A DNA stretch of 46,989 nucleotides from CAYUNA01 sp047629355 (GTDB lineage Bacteria > Bacteroidota > Bacteroidia > Chitinophagales > Saprospiraceae). Positions 32,613 through 40,654 of this stretch are shown here, in pieces (position 1 is the first letter of the stretch; every line of letters begins with the position of its first letter). Under the pieces are notes generated by a model that searched no databases, was not told the DNA's origin, and worked only from the letters and a program-made list of their open reading frames with translations. A program made the translations under genes and the position numbers. Location: NCBI GenBank assembly GCA_047629355.1, contig JBLHWU010000008.1:1-46989 (forward strand). The letters run 5' to 3'.

Positions 32613-32809
32613 CGGTCTTTCAGATAGTCAATATTTATAAAATAGATGACCAGTGTATGTGTTTTGCTATCAATATGTATAACTCAATAGTGCTACGAAA
32701 GGTAAGTAATGCAAAAAAGCAATAGAAACCCCTTTCTTTTCAAATCATTTCTATACCTTCGCTCAATATTAAGATATTGTATATAGTACACGAAGAAATT
32801 ACTCATTAA
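32613..32809. other. Non-coding gap before the ROK kinase
   Basis: AT-rich sequence with no gene, promoter box or repeat that I can support. With the terminator and family 4 element this accounts for the whole 32304-32809 interval. Confidence 0.4.
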
Positions 32810-33799
32810 ATGATGACCATTCCTACAGCAATTGGCGTTGATATTGGCGGCACTTCTACCAAAGTTGGTATTGTAACCCGGGAGGGTAAAATATTAATGG
32901 AAGACCACTTCCCAACGCACGCACATGAACCATTTCATGTTTTTTCCGAAACCTTTAAAGAAAGAGTTCAACGGCTGATAAGCGAGTTGAACCCAGCTTA
33001 TCATTTATTGGGAGTTGGTGTTGGTGCGCCGATGGCACAGCCGTTTTTGGGTATTATGACGACGCCGACGAATTTTCCAGGCTGGAAAACGAATGTTCCT
33101 ATTGTGAAAACGATTCAGGAAGCGACTAATCTGCCGGCGTATTTGACAAATGATGCAAATACCGCAGCATTGGGGGAATGGTATTTTGGAGTAGCCAAAG
33201 GCATGAAAAATTTTATCGTTTTGACGCTTGGAACAGGCTTGGGCAGCGGCATTGTCGCTAACGGAAAATTGCTGCAAGGTGAGCAAGGCATGGCCGGAGA
33301 AATGGGGCATATCATCGCGAGTCCGGGTGGGCGTAAATGTACGTGTGGGCGAAGAGGATGCTTGGAGACATATGCTTCAGTGACGGGCATTAAGCGGACG
33401 GTTGCGAAGTTGATGGCAGATTTAGAAATTCAAAGCAAGTTGCGTGATGTGACTTACAACAATTTGGATGGCTTACAAATTACGCAGGCAGCTTTGGATG
33501 GCGATATTTTGGCAAAAAAAGCATTTGCTTATACGGGTAAAATTTTAGGTAGAAAAGTAGCGGATGCCGTGGCTTATTTTAATCCAGAAGCAGTAATTTT
33601 AGCGGGTGGATTGGCAAAAGCGGGGGATATTTTATTGAAGCCAATTGAGGAACAGGTGAATAAATTTTTATTCAGTGCATTTAGAAATACGGTTAAAATA
33701 ATGATTTCTGAAACGGCGAATGCGAATGCGGCGGTTACGGGAGCGGCGGTTTTGGTTTGGGAAAGTATTGAGGCAAATGTTTCTGCTGAAAATTTATAG
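32810..33799 (+). CDS. ROK-family sugar kinase (glucokinase-like)
   Basis: 329 residues. The N-terminal phosphate loop is GVDIGGTSTKVGIV. Sugar-binding and catalytic residues lie in LTNDANTAALGEWYFG (catalytic Asp) and LGTGLGSGIVANGKLL. The ROK zinc motif is complete as GRKCTCGRRGCLETYAS, preceded by AGEMGHII. It phosphorylates glucose or a related hexose with ATP in the cytoplasm. No DNA-binding domain, so it is a kinase and not a repressor. The start may be Met 1 or Met 2 (adjacent). Confidence 0.92.
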   Translation: MMTIPTAIGVDIGGTSTKVGIVTREGKILMEDHFPTHAHEPFHVFSETFKERVQRLISELNPAYHLLGVGVGAPMAQPFLGIMTTPTNFPGWKTNVPIVKTIQEATNLPAYLTNDANTAALGEWYFGVAKGMKNFIVLTLGTGLGSGIVANGKLLQGEQGMAGEMGHIIASPGGRKCTCGRRGCLETYASVTGIKRTVAKLMADLEIQSKLRDVTYNNLDGLQITQAALDGDILAKKAFAYTGKILGRKVADAVAYFNPEAVILAGGLAKAGDILLKPIEEQVNKFLFSAFRNTVKIMISETANANAAVTGAAVLVWESIEANVSAENL

Positions 33800-33804
33800 T
33801 TTAA

Positions 33805-33836
33805 AGTAAACGTTACTTTCAAAAGCAACGCTTACT
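33805..33836. terminator. Hairpin between the convergent ROK kinase and upp genes
   Basis: AGTAAACGTTACTTT faces AGCAACGCTTACT around CAAA, with two mismatches. It sits exactly between two convergent genes. Confidence 0.6.
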
Positions 33837-33853
33837 CTAGATGTTGGTAAAAA

Positions 33854-34504
33854 TCATTCTTGCAGCTTCTCTCCATAACACAAGTCTCCAGCATCGCCCA
33901 AGCCTGGTACGATGTAAGATTTTGCAGTCAATTCATCATCACAAGCACCCATCCAAACATGTGCTTCTGGGTGTATTCGGCGCACAAAGTTTAATCCTAT
34001 AGTCGATGCAATTGCCGTAGCGACGTGAATTTTTTTAGGCGTACCAAATTTTTCTAATTCTTTAATTGCTACATCAATCGACGCACCCGTTGCTATCATT
34101 GGGTCTGCTAAAATCAAGATACAATCCGCTAAATCTGGACAAGAAACATACTCTGATTTTATTTCAAAAGTGCCATCTTTGTGGTGCATTCTATAAGCGG
34201 AAACGAAGGCGTTATCCGCATCGTCGAAATAGTTCAGCAAGCCTTGATGTAGCGGCAAACCTGCGCGCATAATCGTTCCTAATACAATTTTTTGAGCAGG
34301 CACTTCAGCTTCTGCAATACCCAACGGTGTCTCTACTTCTATTGTTTTGTATTCCAGCGTTTTGCTGATTTCATAAGCCAGGATTTCACCAATCCGTTCG
34401 AGGTTTCGGCGGAAACGCAGACTATCTTTTTGGATGTTGGCGTCACGAAGTTGAGCAACAAATTTGTTGGCGATAGAGTGGTGGTCACTTAGTTTAAAAG
34501 TCAT
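33854..34504 (-). CDS. upp: Uracil phosphoribosyltransferase
   Basis: 216 residues. Makes UMP from uracil and PRPP (pyrimidine salvage). The PRPP-binding motif is ILADPMIATGASIDVAIKEL, with VLGTIMRAGLPLHQGL upstream and the uracil-binding C-terminus KSYIVPGLGDAGDLCYG. The length matches the bacterial enzyme. A family 3 MITE-like element lies just upstream of the start. Confidence 0.94.
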   Translation of the reverse strand: MTFKLSDHHSIANKFVAQLRDANIQKDSLRFRRNLERIGEILAYEISKTLEYKTIEVETPLGIAEAEVPAQKIVLGTIMRAGLPLHQGLLNYFDDADNAFVSAYRMHHKDGTFEIKSEYVSCPDLADCILILADPMIATGASIDVAIKELEKFGTPKKIHVATAIASTIGLNFVRRIHPEAHVWMGACDDELTAKSYIVPGLGDAGDLCYGEKLQE

Positions 34505-34524
34505 AAATTGAGTGTTGAGTTTTA

Positions 34525-34672
34525 GGAATGCGAAATAAACAACCTACGATTTTTGAAAAAGAGGTCTTATGCTCAATTTGTGCTTTGAAAGTGCCGTTTA
34601 TGTTGATATAATGAGCAGTTCCAAAGGGCAAAATATCCTGTTAAAAGTCGTAGGTTATTATTGTCGGATGAC
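34525..34672. mobile_element. MITE-like element, family 3, copy 2 (148 bp), TTA target repeat
   Basis: The left end GGAATGCGAAATAAACAACC, TACGATTTTTGA, is partly matched by the inverted right end around GTAGGTTATTATTGTCGG. TTA is on both sides (34522-34524, 34673-34675). The interior GTTGATATAATGAGCA is shared with copy 1 (26088-26245). It occupies the region between upp and the next gene. Confidence 0.75.
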
Positions 34673-34705
34673 TTAGCGACAAGTTAAGGTTTTATTTTAA
34701 AAAAG

Positions 34706-36016
34706 TCAAACGGCAGCTTCTAAAATTCTCTCGTAAACCCGCTTCCAACCGCGCCATTTTTTTTCATTTGAAAAGGAACTATTGTGCCAAAGGGAGACGA
34801 AAGTGCCTCCAATAGCTTTGGTCGATTCAATAATTTTAATAGCTCGGTCGATGGCTTCGTTAGGCGATAATTTCAAATATTGTTGCAACGTCACGTCCAT
34901 TATTTGAAAAGGATGAATGCGTAGATTGGTCGTTTTTTCTGACTTTAAATCATACCACAAAAATGGTTGGGCGATGCTGGCTCGGAAGCCAATTTCAGTA
35001 GCGTAGCCCATTGTATAATCGTCCGTGATGCCCGTTTTAAGCAAATTTTGATAGGTTTTAGGAAGGCTTAATTTCAAAAAATGTTGGCGGCTTTTGGTGA
35101 CGTCCTTTTGTGTTATTTCTTCTAAACGTTTTTTTTCATTTTTTAAAATACCGATTGCCGAATTAGATTGATAAGAAGGATGAATCCCCGTTGGATATTG
35201 AGCATCAATAGATTGTATCAATTTTTGAAAGTCCTCATTTTTAATAGAAACATTTTTATCAAACTCGCCATAATCTCCCAAAAGGAAAAACCAAATGGGC
35301 AATAATTCATATTTTTGATGTAAATCTTCAAGGTAATTGAAAGTATAAAATGGGTCAGCTTGCTGACTGATTTGAACTAAAAAACGCTCTTTTAACGTCT
35401 TAAAATCCATTTTTGAAATAGCTCTAAAATAGCCGCCTGCGGTTCTGATAAAGCCTTTATTTTTATAAGACCAGGCAAAATCTATATCGTAAGTTGGCTG
35501 AAAACGATACTGTGGTGTTGAAAAACGGAGTTGAGGGTACTTCTTTGTTAATATTTTGCTAAATTGCAGACTCCAAAGATTAATTAGTGGTCGCTGTAAA
35601 AAATTACATTGGAACGCTAGACTTTCGGATGCCGTGAACCTCCCGTGTGCGTCTTCGTTAAACGATAAATACTCCTCATAACGACTCAACAAATAAAAGG
35701 TAAGGGCAAAAATATCAAAGGGTAAATCTGTTTTTTCTGCAGAAGTGTAGAAAAAAGCAGGTAAATTTTGATGTGGATGCGGTTTAATGGACTGAAATTT
35801 GATGCTTTTTTCAAACAAGATTGAATGAGGTTGCAAAAAAAGCTCCTCTTTTGAAATTCTTTTTTGGGTGTAATTAATTTTGGGCAAATTAGATTTTTCA
35901 AAAACCTCCCTGTCCGTAATCAATTGATAATCAAGTTCAAGCAATTGTCCTAGGAAAACAGAAAGAACATATTCCAATCGTGGAGAAGTTTTTTCGGCAT
36001 AGAAAATCAGTGTCAT
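34706..36016 (-). CDS. Polysaccharide deacetylase-like protein with N-terminal DUF7033-type region
   Basis: 436 residues, no signal peptide. The first half (1-150) includes LPFDIFALTFYLLSRYEEYL and DAHGRFTASESLAF, typical of Bacteroidota proteins annotated with DUF7033. The second half follows RFQPTYDIDFAWSYKNKGF, with TYDID standing where NodB deacetylases have their metal-binding Asp pair. It continues with GIHPSYQSNS (His) and a late YATEIGFRASIAQPFLWYDL. These resemble carbohydrate esterase family 4 motifs in order. It may modify a surface polysaccharide. Sequence level only; activity is uncertain. Confidence 0.7.
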   Translation of the reverse strand: MTLIFYAEKTSPRLEYVLSVFLGQLLELDYQLITDREVFEKSNLPKINYTQKRISKEELFLQPHSILFEKSIKFQSIKPHPHQNLPAFFYTSAEKTDLPFDIFALTFYLLSRYEEYLSFNEDAHGRFTASESLAFQCNFLQRPLINLWSLQFSKILTKKYPQLRFSTPQYRFQPTYDIDFAWSYKNKGFIRTAGGYFRAISKMDFKTLKERFLVQISQQADPFYTFNYLEDLHQKYELLPIWFFLLGDYGEFDKNVSIKNEDFQKLIQSIDAQYPTGIHPSYQSNSAIGILKNEKKRLEEITQKDVTKSRQHFLKLSLPKTYQNLLKTGITDDYTMGYATEIGFRASIAQPFLWYDLKSEKTTNLRIHPFQIMDVTLQQYLKLSPNEAIDRAIKIIESTKAIGGTFVSLWHNSSFSNEKKWRGWKRVYERILEAAV

Positions 36017-36047
36017 AAACGAAGTTTCAGATATTTAGAATGAGTCT

Positions 36048-36055
36048 CAAAGCTA
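36048..36055 (-). promoter_or_regulatory. Candidate -7 box (TAGCTTTG) for the deacetylase-like gene
   Basis: On the minus strand TAGCTTTG fits TAnnTTTG, about 32 bp before the ATG at 36016. No -33 box is clear. Confidence 0.3.
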
Positions 36056-36189
36056 TTGTAAAAAATTTAATTTTACTTTTTTTTATTAGGAAAATAAATT
36101 TTTAGTTAATTTAGCTTTTTAAATAAAAAAACATAGAGAAAACGAAAAGGGGTTAATTCTATATTTTTTACTGAAAAATCAGTACAATT

Positions 36190-36543
36190 ATGGCAGATAA
36201 TAATAATGGAACTAACGGAATGTTAGGAGAAATTAGTACCATCAGAAACATCTTGATGGGTGACCAAATGTCACAATACGAAACGCGATTTGCAGAAATG
36301 CAAACAGCACTCGAAGTAGCACAGGGTAGTATGGAAAAAGAGCTACGAGCAACTGCTGGAGGTACTGAGGATCGGCTGCAAAAACTCGAAAATGACATCA
36401 ATGCTCGCTTTGATAAATTGGAAAAAATGCTGACTGATAATGTGACACAGCTGAATAAAAGATTGGAGGAAGTGAGCAATACAGATAAGCAGCAATTGGG
36501 TCAAATGTTGGCGACAATGGGTGCAAAATTGATGGTCAAATAA
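36190..36543 (+). CDS. Coiled-coil hypothetical protein, first gene of GTPase cassette
   Basis: 117 residues. After a Gly/Asn-rich start (MADNNNGTNGMLGEIST) the protein is almost wholly amphipathic helix, with heptad-like repeats in MEKELRATAGGTEDRLQKLE and NARFDKLEKMLTDNVTQLNK. No signal peptide or membrane helix. It lies upstream of the Roadblock-like and GTPase genes on the same strand, separated by a ~100 bp gap holding a hairpin repeat. A scaffold or oligomerisation partner is plausible; not shown. Confidence 0.7.
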   Translation: MADNNNGTNGMLGEISTIRNILMGDQMSQYETRFAEMQTALEVAQGSMEKELRATAGGTEDRLQKLENDINARFDKLEKMLTDNVTQLNKRLEEVSNTDKQQLGQMLATMGAKLMVK

Positions 36544-36550
36544 CCTTAAA

Positions 36551-36588
36551 AGAGGTCAGACCATGTTCATTGTCAGAAGTCAGAAAGT
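36551..36588. repeat. GGTCAG-type dispersed hairpin repeat, copy 6 (half)
   Basis: AGAGGTCAGACCATGTTCAT then TGTCAGAAGTCAGAAAG. The facing half is missing. It lies inside the GTPase cassette between its first two genes. Confidence 0.7.
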
Positions 36589-36642
36589 GCTCATTTTTTG
36601 AGTCAACGTTTTCTGGTTTCCGTAATAAAATACGAAGAGAAA

Positions 36643-37509
36643 ATGCCGACACCTTCAAACGCACAAAGCGAAGCGCAGTCTATCGAACTTTTGAAGCAAA
36701 TTTTGCTACGAGAGGATAGGAGCGAGGTGGAGCAATTGAAGGAAATTTTGAATAATCCCGACCAACTTTCTGAAAGAATATCACCGATTATCGAGAAGCA
36801 TTTGGTGCATATGAAGCAAAATTTTCCTGTAGAGTACAACACGACGATTGAAAAAATCATCACGAAAAAACTGGAAAATTCACAGGAGGAACTGCTGAAT
36901 ACTATTTCTCCGGTGATGGGGCAGATGATTCGAAAATATGTGCAATATCAGTTTCAATTGTTGAAAGAAATTTTGGATGCGCAATTGGATGCAACGTTTA
37001 ATCAAGGAATAATTGGAAAGGTGAGAGGCTTGTTTGGCGGCAAGGCACAGCAAGTATCAAGCGAGACAATTATTGCAAATCTTGACCGTCCGTTGATTGA
37101 AGAAATCTATGTTATAGAGCATTATTCGGGTATTTTAATAGGAAGTGCTTCCCGCTTAGAGACGATTGATATTGATGTGATTGCAGGAATGTTGACGGCG
37201 ATAAAATCATTCGTGGAGGACGCATTTAAGCGAGGAAAAGAAGAGTTAGAAATGATTCAATATGAAACATTTACCATTTTATTGGAAAATTTTCATTCTT
37301 ATTATATAGCCGCAGCTGTGTCGGGTTCGATGTCGATGAAGGAACGGGTGGATTTGGAGAATAGCTTGGCAAAATTTGCGGAAAAGGAGTTGAAGGTTAA
37401 TATGCAAAAGAAAGACGGCTCGGCTAATTTGATTATTAAACAGAAATTAGAGAAATATTTCTTTGAGCCTCAAAAAAAGGCTTTGGAAACGGGAACATCA
37501 AAGGATTAA
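36643..37509 (+). CDS. Roadblock/LC7-like protein with long helical N-terminus
   Basis: 288 residues from MPTPSNAQSEAQSIELLK (an in-frame TTG at 36598 would add 15). Residues about 1-125 are charged helices. A short linker with KVRGLFGGK follows. From about 150 the pattern is PLIEEIYVIEHYSGILIGSA, IDIDVIAGMLTAIKSFVEDA, YETFTILLENFHSYYIAAAV and VSGSMSMKERVDLENSLAKF. This alternation matches Roadblock/LC7 proteins, which bind and regulate small GTPases (MglB is an example). The GTPase gene starts 6 bp downstream. The fold assignment is by pattern, not a search. Confidence 0.6.
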   Translation: MPTPSNAQSEAQSIELLKQILLREDRSEVEQLKEILNNPDQLSERISPIIEKHLVHMKQNFPVEYNTTIEKIITKKLENSQEELLNTISPVMGQMIRKYVQYQFQLLKEILDAQLDATFNQGIIGKVRGLFGGKAQQVSSETIIANLDRPLIEEIYVIEHYSGILIGSASRLETIDIDVIAGMLTAIKSFVEDAFKRGKEELEMIQYETFTILLENFHSYYIAAAVSGSMSMKERVDLENSLAKFAEKELKVNMQKKDGSANLIIKQKLEKYFFEPQKKALETGTSKD

Positions 37510-37515
37510 ATAGAA

Positions 37516-38019
37516 ATGATAAGTAAAAAAGTAATTCTTACAGGCTCGTTTGGAGTAGGCAAAACTTCGTTGTTCAACAAGTTTTTGTACAACCGTTTTA
37601 GCGAAAAATATCTGACGACTATCGGCGTAAAAGTTGACAAGCGTAACGTGAATATTGATGGAAATGAGTTGTCTATGCTACTGTGGGACATCGCGGGTGA
37701 AGTATCTCAGGATAAAGTGCCACATTCCTATTTTTTAGGTACAAGTGGAATTATTTATGTATTTGATTTGACGCGACCATCCACATTTATGAATATGGCA
37801 AGGGATATCGAATATTTGAAAAATCTATTGCCAGGAGTAAGTGTTAAAATTGTCGGAAACAAAACTGACCTTGTGACGCCTGAACATTTAGCAATGATGG
37901 AATTAGAATTGCCTCTACCTTATGATATTTTGACCAGTGCAAAAACTGGAGACCAAGTTGAAAACCTATTTTACGCTTTAGGAAAAGATTTAATAACAAA
38001 TGCAGCAAGCCAAGTCTGA
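37516..38019 (+). CDS. Rab/Ras-like small GTPase
   Basis: 167 residues, single domain. G1 GSFGVGKT (10-17), G2 Thr-35 in YLTTIGVKV, G3 WDIAG (57-61), G4 NKTD (115-118), G5 SAK (141-143). The switch I sequence is strikingly eukaryote-like. The residue after DxxG is Glu-62 where Ras and Rab have the catalytic Gln, so intrinsic hydrolysis may be slow or differ. There is no C-terminal prenylation Cys. It overlaps the next gene by 20 bp and follows the Roadblock-like gene by 6 bp, which argues for co-expression. Confidence 0.9.
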   Translation: MISKKVILTGSFGVGKTSLFNKFLYNRFSEKYLTTIGVKVDKRNVNIDGNELSMLLWDIAGEVSQDKVPHSYFLGTSGIIYVFDLTRPSTFMNMARDIEYLKNLLPGVSVKIVGNKTDLVTPEHLAMMELELPLPYDILTSAKTGDQVENLFYALGKDLITNAASQV

Positions 38020-38401
38020 AAACAATGAAAATAATTGTCAAGAGTTACTTTTAAATGAATTTGGGGAAATATTGGAGAGCGACAATCGGCTATTTCCAGT
38101 ACAAAAAATGGACAATCTGACCGCTTTGGACTGCTTTCCACTAGTAGCGAGTATGTTTAGCTCTTTTCTCAATTTAAAAATTGGCGACACGCCGGTTATT
38201 GTGCCTGCTGTCTCTCCAGGATGTCATTTTTTGGCTGGTTTTTATGATTTTTCATTTTCAAAAATTGGGACGAAAGATAAGTTTCAAATCAGGTGGATTA
38301 TTAAAGATTGCACAGATAAATACACTTCACTCAAAGGTGATATGCAAATTCATAACGAGTCCGTTCTTAGAGAAGAAAATGACCGTTCCTGCAAAAGGTA
38401 A
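38000..38401 (+). CDS. PAS-like sensor domain protein, fourth gene of GTPase cassette
   Basis: 133 residues. NNCQELLLNEFGEILESDNR and LFPVQKMDNLTALDCFPLVA, then ISPGCHFLAGFYDFSFSKIG-like residues and IRWIIKDCTDKYTSLKGDMQ, follow the pattern of the PAS-like input domain found before histidine kinases in Bacteroidota. Here no kinase is attached: the protein ends HNESVLREENDRSCKR. It overlaps the GTPase gene by 20 bp and the following membrane-protein gene by 23 bp. A stand-alone sensor feeding the GTPase is an inference. Confidence 0.6.
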   Translation: MQQAKSENNENNCQELLLNEFGEILESDNRLFPVQKMDNLTALDCFPLVASMFSSFLNLKIGDTPVIVPAVSPGCHFLAGFYDFSFSKIGTKDKFQIRWIIKDCTDKYTSLKGDMQIHNESVLREENDRSCKR

Positions 38402-38546
38402 AAAGAAATCAACTTTTTTTGTCAAAACCAACACAAAATTTCTCTTCTTCTTCATCAAATTGGTCTTTTTTACGTTTATATTATTAGTCCTATTTACTCT
38501 TTCAATATTTATGGCTAATTTAGGGATTCAATTGTCTTTATTTTAG
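38379..38546 (+). CDS. Single-span small membrane protein, last gene of GTPase cassette
   Basis: 55 residues: a basic N-terminus (MTVPAKGKKKSTFFVKTNTK) and a hydrophobic helix (FFFIKLVFFTFILLVLFTLS). Starts inside the preceding gene (23-bp overlap), so translation is probably coupled. It could recruit the cassette to the inner membrane. Small and without homologues that I recognise. Confidence 0.55.
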   Translation: MTVPAKGKKKSTFFVKTNTKFLFFFIKLVFFTFILLVLFTLSIFMANLGIQLSLF

Positions 38547-38575
38547 AATGAATTTAGAATGAATTTAGAATGAAT
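38542..38575 (+). repeat. Tandem repeat of an 11-bp unit (three copies)
   Basis: TTTAGAATGAA repeated three times, overlapping the stop of the small membrane protein and ending about 38 bp before the next gene's ATG. Confidence 0.8.
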
Positions 38576-38612
38576 GTCCCGATTTCTTTGAACGATTCAA
38601 GACACAATCAAT

Positions 38613-39398
38613 ATGAAAAATATCATTTTCACAACCATATTCCTTCTTGGCTTTTGCGTTGTCTCCGCACAGGGAACGTTTCAGCCTAAGCAATTGGATG
38701 ATGCATATAAGGGTATTGTGTACAATCAGGAACTGGCAATAAATTTGCGGTTGCAGACCAATGGCTTTTCCTTCGGAGTTGATATTGGAAAAATAAAAAC
38801 CTATTATCAAACGAAATATTTTCACTTGGAGGTTGGTGAATTGAAAAATGCACGAGAAAACCGACAAAGCCCAGATTATGCCAGTAGTGCCAATGGAAAA
38901 GTGTCGAGAGCATTTAAATTTGGCAAACAAAATAACCTGTATGCCCTGCGAGTAGGCTATGGTATGAAACGATATTATTCAGAAAAAGCGAAGCGAAAAG
39001 GCGTTGCAGTTGGTGTTTCTTACGAAGCAGGCGCAACTTTGGGGTTATTAAAGCCCTATTATTTAGAAATTTTTTCCCCAGAAAATGGAGGTAACCCGGT
39101 TTCCACTAAATATTCAGAAGATAACCAAGAAAGATTTACCGACATTTATCTTATTTATGGTTCCTCTGGTTGGACGAAAGGTTTGGATGAACTTTCCATT
39201 TTGCCAGGTGTTCATGGGAAACTGGCAGTACATTTTGATTGGGGTGCATTTGACCAATATGTCAAAGCCTTTGAAGCAGGCGTGATGGTGGACGTTTTTG
39301 TAAAGAAAGCACCTATCATGATAGAAGTGGGCGACAATCAAAATCGTGCTTATTTTATAAACCTTTTTCTAAATGTACAGTTTGGAAAGAGATGGTAA
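38613..39398 (+). CDS. Predicted secreted / outer-membrane beta-barrel-like protein
   Basis: 261 residues with signal peptide MKNIIFTTIFLLGFCVVSAQ (cut after SAQ). The mature part alternates short beta-like segments (LAINLRLQTNGFSFGVDIGK, LYALRVGYGMKRYY, VAVGVSYEAGATLGL) and ends FFINLFLNVQFGKRW-like, with a terminal aromatic residue typical of outer-membrane barrels (YFINLFLNVQFGKRW). No named family recognised. It follows the GTPase cassette by 66 bp and may or may not be part of it. Confidence 0.65.
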   Translation: MKNIIFTTIFLLGFCVVSAQGTFQPKQLDDAYKGIVYNQELAINLRLQTNGFSFGVDIGKIKTYYQTKYFHLEVGELKNARENRQSPDYASSANGKVSRAFKFGKQNNLYALRVGYGMKRYYSEKAKRKGVAVGVSYEAGATLGLLKPYYLEIFSPENGGNPVSTKYSEDNQERFTDIYLIYGSSGWTKGLDELSILPGVHGKLAVHFDWGAFDQYVKAFEAGVMVDVFVKKAPIMIEVGDNQNRAYFINLFLNVQFGKRW

Positions 39399-39488
39399 AA
39401 CAGAATGAGCAATTAGTAATGTGCAATGAGTAATTAAAAACTCATTGATATCATTACTCGTCGCTCATTACAAATTGTTAATTGTTTT

Positions 39489-40361
39489 ATGTTAGAGCTA
39501 CCGATAGTAGAAAAAAAAGAACCGAGACAGCGCAAACCAGATTGGTTGAGGGTAAAATTGCCGATTGGGCAGAAGTACAAAAATGTGCGGTCTTTAGTGG
39601 ATAAGTATAAGTTGAACACCATTTGTCAGAGTGGAAATTGCCCGAATATGGGCGAATGCTGGACAGCTGGAACGGCAACTTTTATGATTTTGGGCAACAC
39701 TTGCACGCGCTCGTGTTCCTTTTGTGCCGTCAAAACAGGGCGACCGCCAGAGTACGATGAAGATGAACCACGCCGGGTTGCAGAAGCCATTCAACTGATG
39801 GAAGTCAAGCATGCGGTTATCACCTCCGTCAACCGCGATGAGCGCAAAGACCGAGGTGCGGAAATCTGGTATCAAACCGTACATTTAACGAAGCAACTTT
39901 CGCCAACAACAACCATCGAAACGTTAATTCCTGATGTAAAAGCTACTTGGTCTGCGCTTGAACGCATGATTGAAGCTGGTCAGGAAGTGGTGTCACACAA
40001 TATGGAGACGGTCGAAAGATTGTATCGAAAAGTACGTCCGCAAGCAAAGTATCACCGTAGCTTGGAACAGATAAAAATTACCAAATCCCACGGAAAACGC
40101 ACGAAATCTGGCTTTATGGTCGGCTTGGGCGAAACGGAGGATGAAGTCTTGAAAATCTTAGAAGATTTGCGCGAGAATGATTGCGATGTGGTGACGATTG
40201 GTCAATACTTGCAACCGACTAAAATGCACTTGGATGTGGCAGAATATGTGCATCCTGATATTTTTGCTAAATATTATGAGATTGGAATGGAGATGGGCTT
40301 TGATTTTGTGGAGAGTGGACCGTTGGTTAGGTCTTCTTATCATGCGGAAAGGCATTTGTAG
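39489..40361 (+). CDS. lipA: Lipoyl synthase
   Basis: A 290-residue radical SAM enzyme that inserts two sulfur atoms into octanoyl groups on lipoyl domains. The auxiliary cluster cysteines are C46, C51 and C57 in ICQSGNCPNMGEC. The radical SAM motif is C72, C76, C79 in NTCTRSCSFCAV. The C-terminal RSSYHAERHL contains the serine ligand motif RSSYHA (281-286). The length is typical. It stands alone, with an AT-rich repeat (GAGTAATTA/CATTACTC palindromes) upstream and a long hairpin downstream. Confidence 0.96.
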   Translation: MLELPIVEKKEPRQRKPDWLRVKLPIGQKYKNVRSLVDKYKLNTICQSGNCPNMGECWTAGTATFMILGNTCTRSCSFCAVKTGRPPEYDEDEPRRVAEAIQLMEVKHAVITSVNRDERKDRGAEIWYQTVHLTKQLSPTTTIETLIPDVKATWSALERMIEAGQEVVSHNMETVERLYRKVRPQAKYHRSLEQIKITKSHGKRTKSGFMVGLGETEDEVLKILEDLRENDCDVVTIGQYLQPTKMHLDVAEYVHPDIFAKYYEIGMEMGFDFVESGPLVRSSYHAERHL

Positions 40362-40405
40362 GAGGGGGGACAGTTTTCTGGACATGGCTCACGGGAAAGC
40401 AGGCT

Positions 40406-40453
40406 AGGCAATTACAATTAATAAAATGTTTAATTTATTAATTGTAATTGCCT
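40406..40453. terminator. Long AT-rich hairpin downstream of lipA
   Basis: A perfect 20-bp stem (AGGCAATTACAATTAATAAA and its complement) with an 8-base loop. It lacks a T tail, so it may be a repeat rather than a simple terminator. Confidence 0.6.
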
Positions 40454-40531
40454 TATGAAAAAACCTAATTTTAAAAATGCAACTTTGTTTTAGTAAACAG
40501 CTTTATACGCTTGATTTCACTACTAAAGATA

Positions 40532-40562
40532 CCCTTCAATTCAGTAAATTGAAGGGCATTTT
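40532..40562. terminator. Terminator-like hairpin between lipA and the IS
   Basis: CCCTTCAATT and AATTGAAGGG around CAGTA, followed by a T run (CATTTTT). Confidence 0.6.
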
Positions 40563-40654
40563 TAACGGATGTTTTGCCTTACTGTTTAATCAAACGTTCC
40601 CTCTGTAAAACCTGTCTGGTCATCGTCACGACATCGGACATCGAGTTAAGTTAA

